This document shows positions 6,491 through 11,582 of a stretch of 11,582 nucleotides of DNA, one piece after another. The position numbers and the translations under genes were made by a program. This DNA comes from JASFRI01 sp050115015 (GTDB lineage Bacteria > Acidobacteriota > Polarisedimenticolia > CBDVAL01), in contig JASFRI010000102.1 of the NCBI GenBank assembly GCA_050115015.1, forward strand, positions 1 through 11,582. Reading direction: 5' to 3'. Position 1 is the first letter of the stretch; each line of letters begins with the position of its first letter. The notes under the pieces are model-generated. The model searched no databases. It was given only the letters and a program-made list of their open reading frames with translations, and was not told where the DNA came from.

Positions 6491-7338
6491 GGGGCGGGTT
6501 TCCGCTGCTGCTCGCCGCGCTGGTCGTCGCGGCCTGTGCGGGGGAGCCCCCGACGACGGATTCGCTGCCGTATCTGCCCGGGGTGCCGTGGCAGGAGATC
6601 GACCTGTCCGGCGCCTTCGAGGCCTTCGACGCGGCCGGCGTGGTGCTCCTCCGGGAAGGGTCGGGCCCGGTGCGGGTCCACGGCGCCTCCCGGGCCGGCG
6701 ATCGCTTTCCTCCCGCCTCCACCTTCAAGCTGCCGCACGCGCTGCTCGCGCTGGAGCTGGGCGTCGTGGCGGACGAGCACGAGGTGATCGCCTGGGACGG
6801 CACCGATCACGGCGGCCCGGGCTGGAACCGGGACCACGACCTCGCGTCGGCGCTGCAGGTCTCCGCGGTGTGGTATTTCCAGGAGATGGCACGGCGCATC
6901 GGCCGGGATCGGATGAACGCGGGCCTCGAGCGGCTCGGCTACGGGAACCGCTCGATCGACGGAGCGCTCGACCGCTTCTGGCTGGACGGCGGCCTGCGGA
7001 TCTCGCCGGCGGAGCAGCTCGTTTTCCTGGAGCGGCTGGAGGCGGGCAACCTGCCGGTCCGGCCCGAGGTGCAGGCGACGGTGCGCCGGATCATGGCCCA
7101 TGACCTCCCCGACGGGCGCCCCGTGCTGGGGAAGACCGGCTGGACCATCGTGGACGGGCGTCACCACGGATGGTACGTCGGCTGGACCGGACCGGCGTTC
7201 CGGCCGCGGTTCTTCGTCGTCTACGTCACCAGCACGGACCCGGACTTCCCGATGCGCCGGGCCCGTCTGGAGATCCTCTCCCACGTGCTGGCGCAAGCGG
7301 AGTCCGGCGACGCCCCGGTGCGGCGCCGGACACCCTGA
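6487..7338 (+). CDS. Class D (OXA-type) beta-lactamase-like lipoprotein
   Basis: Serine active-site protein of the class D beta-lactamase / penicillin-recognising fold, 283 residues. All class D landmarks are in order: STFK (78-81, acyl-serine S78 and the lysine that is carboxylated in OXA enzymes), SAV (126-128), YGN (152-154), W165 in the omega region, and KTGW (216-219). The N terminus is a lipoprotein signal, with a hydrophobic stretch ending in VVAAC, so C17 is the likely lipidated residue and the protein would be envelope-anchored facing the periplasm. The start is GTG at 6487, overlapping the previous stop; without it the signal peptide would be lost. No strong Shine-Dalgarno is seen, so coupling to the upstream gene is likely. 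It could be a chromosomal intrinsic beta-lactamase or a related sensor or hydrolase; activity is not proven. Confidence 0.85.
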   Translation: MRGGFPLLLAALVVAACAGEPPTTDSLPYLPGVPWQEIDLSGAFEAFDAAGVVLLREGSGPVRVHGASRAGDRFPPASTFKLPHALLALELGVVADEHEVIAWDGTDHGGPGWNRDHDLASALQVSAVWYFQEMARRIGRDRMNAGLERLGYGNRSIDGALDRFWLDGGLRISPAEQLVFLERLEAGNLPVRPEVQATVRRIMAHDLPDGRPVLGKTGWTIVDGRHHGWYVGWTGPAFRPRFFVVYVTSTDPDFPMRRARLEILSHVLAQAESGDAPVRRRTP

Positions 7339-7401
7339 TCGAGCCGGACGGCGCATCCGACCGGGGTGGTTGCGAGGCCGGGGTCAGGGCCGGTCGCGTA
7401 C

Positions 7402-7445
7402 CCCCAAATGACCGTCGAAGCCTGCAAAAGAGGCACATTTCGGGG
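7402..7445 (+). repeat. Composite inverted repeat downstream of the beta-lactamase-like gene
   Basis: CCCC-AAATG (7402-7410) pairs with CATTT-GGGG (7436-7445, with C7441 bulged), enclosing a small hairpin GCCT (7420-7423) / AGGC (7431-7434). It lies 64 bases after the beta-lactamase-like stop codon. It may be a 3' end structure of that operon or a DNA site; no T-run follows. Confidence 0.35.
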
Positions 7446-7490
7446 CTCAGGATACGGTTCTGGGGACGTATATTCCGCGATTTGATGGCG

Positions 7491-7515
7491 AAAATCTGCA
7501 AGTTTTGCAGATTTT
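7491..7515. promoter_or_regulatory. AT-rich palindrome adjoining the glnA -35 box (candidate operator)
   Basis: AAAATCTGCAA (7491-7501) and TTGCAGATTTT (7505-7515) are perfect 11-base inverted repeats separated by GTT. The right arm ends two bases before the -35 hexamer, a standard position for a regulator controlling RNA polymerase. The core CTGCAA also occurs at 7422-7427. It does not fit GlnR/TnrA or NtcA consensus as I know them. On the plus strand it also ends in a T-run, so it could terminate upstream transcripts, although the stem is AT-rich. In the 297 bases from 7339 to 7635 the other items are the composite hairpin, the promoter and the leader hairpin; I see no gene there. Confidence 0.55.
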
Positions 7516-7517
7516 TC

Positions 7518-7546
7518 TTGACACCGGTGCAGGCGCGGCCTAGACT
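7518..7546 (+). promoter_or_regulatory. Sigma70-type promoter of glnA
   Basis: A perfect -35 TTGACA (7518-7523), a 17-base spacer and a -10 TAGACT (7541-7546) form the best promoter in the window. Transcription should start near 7553, giving a leader of roughly 80 bases before the glnA ATG. Confidence 0.8.
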
Positions 7547-7571
7547 CCACCAATATCCATTCAGGCGATTC

Positions 7572-7617
7572 ACGGCCCGGTGGCGACGCCGACGCCTCCG
7601 GGCCGTTTCCCTTTTTC
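7572..7617 (+). terminator. Terminator-like hairpin in the glnA leader (candidate attenuator)
   Basis: ACGGCCCGG (7572-7580) pairs with CCGGGCCGT (7598-7606). After a T/T mismatch, GGCG (7582-7585) pairs with CGCC (7593-7596) around the loop ACGCCGA. TTTCCCTTTTTC follows directly, so the element looks like an intrinsic terminator. It lies between the glnA promoter and the glnA start, hence it would act on glnA itself. The loop bases ACGCCG (7586-7591) can pair with CGGCGT (7617-7622) beyond the T-run, a possible pseudoknot or alternative fold. No known riboswitch class was recognised. Confidence 0.6.
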
Positions 7618-7635
7618 GGCGTGGGGAACCGGGCG

Positions 7636-8958
7636 ATGACGGCAGCGGAGATCCTGAAGATCTGCAACCGCGAGAAGGTGCAGTTCCTGCGCCTCCAGTT
7701 CACGGACATCCTGGGGATGCCGAAGAACGTGGAGGTGCCCCGCAAGCAGTTCAAGAAGGCTCTGGACGGCGAGGTCCTGTTCGACGGCTCGTCCATCGAG
7801 GGCTTCGTCCGGATCGAGGAGTCCGACATGCTCCTCGTCCCCGACCTCGGGACCTTCCGGGTGCTCCCCTGGACGGACTCCGACAACCGCTCGGCGCGGA
7901 TCATCTGCGACATCTACCGCCCCAACGGGGACGAGTTCGTGGGCTGCCCGCGTCTCGCGCTGAAGCGCGCCGCCACCAGGGCCCGGAAGAAGGGGTTCGA
8001 GATGATGGCGGGGCCGGAGGCGGAGTTCTTCATCTTCCACCGGGACGCGGAGGGGAACCCCACCCTGAACACCCATGACGCGGGCGGCTACTTCGACATG
8101 GACCCGGTGGACAAGGGGGACCAGTGCCGCCAGCGGATCGTCCAGGCCCTGGAGGCGATGGGGTTCGAGGTGGAGGCGGCCCACCACGAGGTCGCCCCCG
8201 GGCAGCACGAGATCGACTTCAAGTACGCCGAGGCGGTGGAGACCGCCGACAACGTGGCCACCTTCCGCTGGGTCGTGAAGGTGGTCGCGGGGCAGATGAA
8301 CCTGCACGCCACCTTCATGCCAAAGCCCCTGTTCGGGCAGAACGGCTCCGGCATGCACTGCCACCAGTCGCTGTTCAAGTCCGGCAAGAACGTCTTCTAC
8401 GACGAGAAGGCGGAGTACCAGCTCTCCAAGATCGCGCTGCATTACATCGGCGGCCTGCTGCGCCACGCTCCGTCCTTCTGCGCCATCACGAACCCGACGG
8501 TGAACTCCTACAAGCGCCTGGTCCCCGGCTACGAGGCGCCGACCACCGTCGCATGGTCGGAGAAGAACCGCTCGCCGCTGATCCGCGTCCCGGACCGGCG
8601 CGGCATCGGGACCCGGTGCGAATTGCGGATGCCGGATCCCTCCTGCAACCCCTACCTGGCGCTGACGGTGACCCTGAGCGCCGGCATGGACGGCATCGAG
8701 AACAAGATCGACCCGGGCCCACCGGTCAACAAGAACGTCTACTCCATGAGCCAGCGAGAGCGCGCGCGGCTCAAGATCAAGGAGCTTCCCGCGAACCTGG
8801 GCTTCGCGCTGGACGAATTCCGCAAGTCGAAGCTGCTGCAGGAGGCCCTCGGGGAGCACATCACCACGAACTTCCTGGAGGCGAAGGAGCGCACCTGGCA
8901 CGAGTACATCGCGCAGGTTCACACCTGGGAGCACGATCGCTACCTGATGCGCTACTGA
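7636..8958 (+). CDS. glnA: Glutamine synthetase, type GSI-alpha
   Basis: ATP-dependent synthesis of glutamine from glutamate and ammonia, a cytoplasmic dodecamer and the central nitrogen-assimilation step. The 440 residues match the shorter GSI-alpha class. Seen: latch LFDGSSIEGF, metal-site GPEAEFF, NGSGMHCHQSL, the flap and substrate region ITNPTVNSYKRLVPGYEAP with NRSPLIRVP, and RCELRMPDPSCNPYLAL. EGFVRIEESDM carries the arginine that governs feedback inhibition in Bacillus GSI-alpha, and GYEAP carries the partner glutamate. The adenylylation motif NLYDLP of GSI-beta is absent (KNVYSMSQRER stands there), so control by adenylylation is not expected. Start chosen at ATG 7636 (MTAAEIL, like relatives), with GGGG upstream; a GTG at 7621 adds five residues and has no ribosome site. 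Regulation probably combines the palindrome and the leader hairpin. Confidence 0.96.
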   Translation: MTAAEILKICNREKVQFLRLQFTDILGMPKNVEVPRKQFKKALDGEVLFDGSSIEGFVRIEESDMLLVPDLGTFRVLPWTDSDNRSARIICDIYRPNGDEFVGCPRLALKRAATRARKKGFEMMAGPEAEFFIFHRDAEGNPTLNTHDAGGYFDMDPVDKGDQCRQRIVQALEAMGFEVEAAHHEVAPGQHEIDFKYAEAVETADNVATFRWVVKVVAGQMNLHATFMPKPLFGQNGSGMHCHQSLFKSGKNVFYDEKAEYQLSKIALHYIGGLLRHAPSFCAITNPTVNSYKRLVPGYEAPTTVAWSEKNRSPLIRVPDRRGIGTRCELRMPDPSCNPYLALTVTLSAGMDGIENKIDPGPPVNKNVYSMSQRERARLKIKELPANLGFALDEFRKSKLLQEALGEHITTNFLEAKERTWHEYIAQVHTWEHDRYLMRY

Positions 8959-8962
8959 GACG

Positions 8963-8982
8963 GCCCCGGGGGGCGCTCTTTC
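8963..8982 (+). terminator. Weak terminator candidate after glnA
   Basis: GCCC (8963-8966) can pair with GGGC (8971-8974), followed by GCTCTTTC. The stem is short and the T-run broken. It lies five bases after the glnA stop. Confidence 0.28.
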
Positions 8983-9046
8983 TGGCATTGAACCGGGAGG
9001 TCGGGGTAGGATCGACTCCCCTGCCGGTACGCCCGAGGGAGGCCCC

Positions 9047-11582
9047 ATGCCTCGAACCGTCACTGCGTGGGCGCTCGCGGCCATCGCGCTCGTGGGCGCC
9101 CACGTCCCCGCCTCCGCCGATCCCACCGCCGAGGCCGTGGTGGAGGCACTGCGCTCCCCGGCCCTGCAGGACGACGCCGGACACCGTGCCGCGGACCTGG
9201 AGCTTCGCGTGGGCCCAGCGACCCTGACCCTCGAGGACGGCGTCCTCTACCCGTCCCTGTCCATCGAGGGACGTCCCGTGCAGTTCGTGTTCACCGGAAC
9301 CGGGAGGCTCGAGTCACCCGCCCCGGACGAGATCGAGGCCGGGCAGCTCCGGCTGTTCACCGGTATGGACCACCTCGATCTGCCCTTCGAGGGGGCCGTG
9401 CTGGTGGCCGCCGGTGACGCCGTCAGTGCGGCCATCTCCCGGAATGGGTCCCCGCCCGGAGAGGCCGATGCTACGGACGCACCGGCGGCCGTAGCCCGGG
9501 AACTCCTGGAACGCTGGGTGGACAGCACGGAGGCCAAGCTCGCCGCGGTGGAGGGTCCCTTGTTCCTGGATGCGATGGGGGACTCCCTCCTGGACGGATA
9601 CTTCGCCGCCTGGCTCACCGGCACCCCCCACGGCGACGTCCTCTTCACGGTGGACCCGCGCCTGGAGGAGGCGCTGACCGTCAGCCACTTCGTCGCCGAG
9701 GAGATCGAGGGAAGGGAGCTGCGGTCGATCCGGAGGGCCCTGGGGCGCGCACACCGCCGGGGGCGGATGCGCGATCTGGAGGTCGAGGACCTCGGAAACC
9801 AGGATGTCTGGATGTCCCACGCCGTCGCGCCGCCGGAGGGGACAACATGGCCGGCCCGTGAGGCCTTCGAGCCGAGCCACTACGCCCTGGAGATCGACCT
9901 CGCTCGCTCGGACCCCTGGCTACGGGGCTCGGCCGCCATCGACCTTACCGGGGTGGCGGGAGGAAGGCGGGGCCTGTCGCTGGACCTGATGTCCGACCTG
10001 ATTGTCACCGCGGTGCACACCGGGGACGGCACCCCGCTGCCGTTCCACCAGCAGCGCGGCGATCTGTCCGTCGCGCTGCCCGGGGAGAGCCGGGAGGGGG
10101 AGGATCTCCGGCTCGTGGTGGAGTACGAGGGCAACCCGGTGGATCAGGTGCAGCATCGCACCTTCGCCCTGCTCAGCACACGGATGTGGTACCCGCACGC
10201 CGGCGAGATCGACCGGGCCACGTACGACGTCACGTTCCACGTTCCTTCCGGCCTGGACCTGCTGGCCCCTGGCCACCGCGAGGAGGAGAGCCGGGAGGAC
10301 GGCGGCGGACAGCGCATCCGGTACGTGCTCGACTATCCCGCGCGGCAGTTCAGCTTCGAGCTCGGCGACTTTGTCGTCAAGGAGCAGACGGTGGGGAAGG
10401 TCCGGGTGCGCGTCGCCTACGACCGGGAATCCTCCGGCTTTCCCGGGAAGGTCAAGAAGGAGATCGAGACCACCGTCCGCGACGCCCTGCTGACGTTCCA
10501 GGAGATGTTCGGCGAGTACCCGCTCGACCGGCTGACGGTGGTGCTGACGCCGCGCGGGTTCTCCCAGGGCTTCCTGGGCTTCGTGACCCTGTCCCACTAT
10601 CAGATGAGCACCCACGGCGGCTGGCGCGATCTGTTCTGGTGGCTGCCGGACCGGGAGGCATTCATCGCGCACGAGATCGCCCATCAGTGGTGGGGGAACC
10701 TGGTCGGCTGGGCCAGCTACCGGGACCAGTGGCTGAGCGAGGGGCTGGCCAACTGGTCCGCCGAGGCGTACATGCGCCGGCAAACCGAGGGAGGGGCGGA
10801 TCCCGAGAAGGGGCCCTTCCTCGGCTGGACCGACGCCCTGCTCGACGTCAACGAGGAGGGGATCCTGGTCGAGTCCCTGGGACCGGTGGTCCTGGGGTCA
10901 CGGCTCGATTCCAGCGCCTACCCGGGCGGATACATCCCCATCGTCTACCTGAAGGGCGGGATGATCATCGACATGCTGTCCCGCTACGCCGGCGAGGAGA
11001 CCTTCGAGCAGATGCTCGGGCAGCTCGCCGCGGCGGCCCAGGGGCACGATCTGACCACCGCGGAGTTCGTGAAGGCGATGGAGCGCATGCTGGGCCGGAA
11101 CCTGAGCTGGTTCGACCGGCGCTGGGTCCGCGGCACCGGCCTGCCGACCGTGGACTACACCTACTCGTTCCGGCAGGAGCCGCAGGGGGGTTGGACCGTC
11201 GAGTTCGAGGCCATCCAGCGTGCCATGCACTACTCCCGGTCCCACCTCGTCCGCACCCACCAGAGCGGCTGGGACCTGGAGCGTTACATCGTGGTGCCCG
11301 CCCTGCCGGTGGAGAAGTCGATCCTGGCGGTGGAATTCCAGGTGCTGACCGAGGGGGAAGGGGAAGGCCGCAAACGCGGGTCGCGCCTGGAGCGCTTCGG
11401 AAACGCCGTGCTCCGCGGGAGCTCCAGCTCGTTCCACATCACCGTGCCGACGCAGCCGGTCCGCGCCTGGCTCGATCGCCGCGAGATGGCCCCGGCGCGT
11501 TTCTTCTGCGAGACCTGCGAGCCGAAGCGGACGAGCCTGTTTCGCGGGGCGGACCTGGCGATCGCCGGGGAGTGGGAGGACG
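9047..11582 (+). CDS. Exported M1-like (gluzincin) zinc metallopeptidase, 3' end outside window
   Basis: At least 845 codons without a stop; the gene continues past the right edge. A signal peptide (basic start, hydrophobic 7-18, likely cleavage after A-S-A at 24) sends it to the periplasm or outside. Residues about 25-270 form an N-terminal region I cannot assign. From about 275 the sequence has the M1 layout: beta-rich N domain, then the zinc site HEIAH (542-546) and, exactly 18 residues later, E565 in WLSEGLANW. A tyrosine near 625, before YLKGGMIIDML, sits where M1 enzymes have the catalytic Tyr. The GxMEN substrate motif is replaced by GFLGF (508-512), which argues against a classical aminopeptidase. 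The ATG has GAGGGAGG four bases upstream. A TAGGAT box (9007-9012) may be its -10, but no suitable -35 fits. Confidence 0.85.
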   Translation, partial: MPRTVTAWALAAIALVGAHVPASADPTAEAVVEALRSPALQDDAGHRAADLELRVGPATLTLEDGVLYPSLSIEGRPVQFVFTGTGRLESPAPDEIEAGQLRLFTGMDHLDLPFEGAVLVAAGDAVSAAISRNGSPPGEADATDAPAAVARELLERWVDSTEAKLAAVEGPLFLDAMGDSLLDGYFAAWLTGTPHGDVLFTVDPRLEEALTVSHFVAEEIEGRELRSIRRALGRAHRRGRMRDLEVEDLGNQDVWMSHAVAPPEGTTWPAREAFEPSHYALEIDLARSDPWLRGSAAIDLTGVAGGRRGLSLDLMSDLIVTAVHTGDGTPLPFHQQRGDLSVALPGESREGEDLRLVVEYEGNPVDQVQHRTFALLSTRMWYPHAGEIDRATYDVTFHVPSGLDLLAPGHREEESREDGGGQRIRYVLDYPARQFSFELGDFVVKEQTVGKVRVRVAYDRESSGFPGKVKKEIETTVRDALLTFQEMFGEYPLDRLTVVLTPRGFSQGFLGFVTLSHYQMSTHGGWRDLFWWLPDREAFIAHEIAHQWWGNLVGWASYRDQWLSEGLANWSAEAYMRRQTEGGADPEKGPFLGWTDALLDVNEEGILVESLGPVVLGSRLDSSAYPGGYIPIVYLKGGMIIDMLSRYAGEETFEQMLGQLAAAAQGHDLTTAEFVKAMERMLGRNLSWFDRRWVRGTGLPTVDYTYSFRQEPQGGWTVEFEAIQRAMHYSRSHLVRTHQSGWDLERYIVVPALPVEKSILAVEFQVLTEGEGEGRKRGSRLERFGNAVLRGSSSSFHITVPTQPVRAWLDRREMAPARFFCETCEPKRTSLFRGADLAIAGEWED

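Noticed and set aside
7408..7485. Short open frame of 25 codons (MTVEACKRG...) as a glnA leader peptide, and another frame starting at 7485.
   Set aside because: Both begin upstream of the glnA promoter start point and lack a Shine-Dalgarno.
8983..9012. TGGCAT as part of a sigma54 promoter, or TTGAAC with TAGGAT as a sigma70 promoter, for the peptidase gene.
   Set aside because: The -12 GC element is missing for sigma54, and the sigma70 spacer would be only 13 bases.
7570..9126. Long minus-strand open frame opposite glnA.
   Set aside because: Composition is a shadow of glnA codons and no motif is present.
1..11582. CRISPR array, tRNA, rRNA, insertion sequence or attachment-site duplication.
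   Set aside because: No regularly spaced repeats, cloverleaf, transposase motif or terminal inverted repeats were found by eye on either strand.

Overview
This is a GC-rich, gene-dense stretch of bacterial chromosome. Third codon positions are almost all G or C. A lipobox protein and a secreted peptidase suggest a Gram-negative-type envelope. I cannot name the organism. A non-adenylylated GSI-alpha glutamine synthetase, an AmgK-type kinase and an arsenosugar radical SAM enzyme together would fit a deep-branching high-GC phylum such as Acidobacteriota, but that is only a guess. No mobile element, CRISPR array, tRNA or rRNA was seen.

Layout. (1) 1-943: arsS-type radical SAM gene, with its start at or beyond the left edge. 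(2) 1036-1842, minus: creatininase-family amidohydrolase, convergent with arsS. (3) 2010-4635, plus: tightly coupled three-gene operon of a CYTH protein, a sugar-1-phosphate nucleotidyltransferase with a beta-helix tail, and an AmgK-like sugar kinase. (4) 4655-5437, minus: a SAM-dependent methyltransferase read through an in-frame TGA. (5) 5561-7338, plus: a membrane-anchored protein of unknown function overlapping a class D beta-lactamase-like lipoprotein. (6) 7339-7635: a structured regulatory region with a near-consensus sigma70 promoter, a palindrome beside its -35 box, and a terminator-like hairpin between promoter and gene. (7) 7636-8958: glnA. (8) 9047-11582: an exported M1-like zinc metallopeptidase that runs off the window.

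The main discovery is in (4). A simple ORF call stops the methyltransferase at 4832, but the frame stays open for 58 more codons that encode the expected C-terminal part of an ArsM-like methyltransferase. The TGA sits where relatives carry a cysteine that, in ArsM enzymes, binds arsenite. It is followed at once by a stem-loop with the geometry of a bacterial SECIS element. The codons forming that hairpin use A/U wobble bases that are otherwise rare here. I therefore annotate a selenoprotein. With arsS 3.7 kb away, a role in arsenic methylation or arsenosugar synthesis is plausible. The second regulatory point of interest is the apparent attenuator in the glnA leader.
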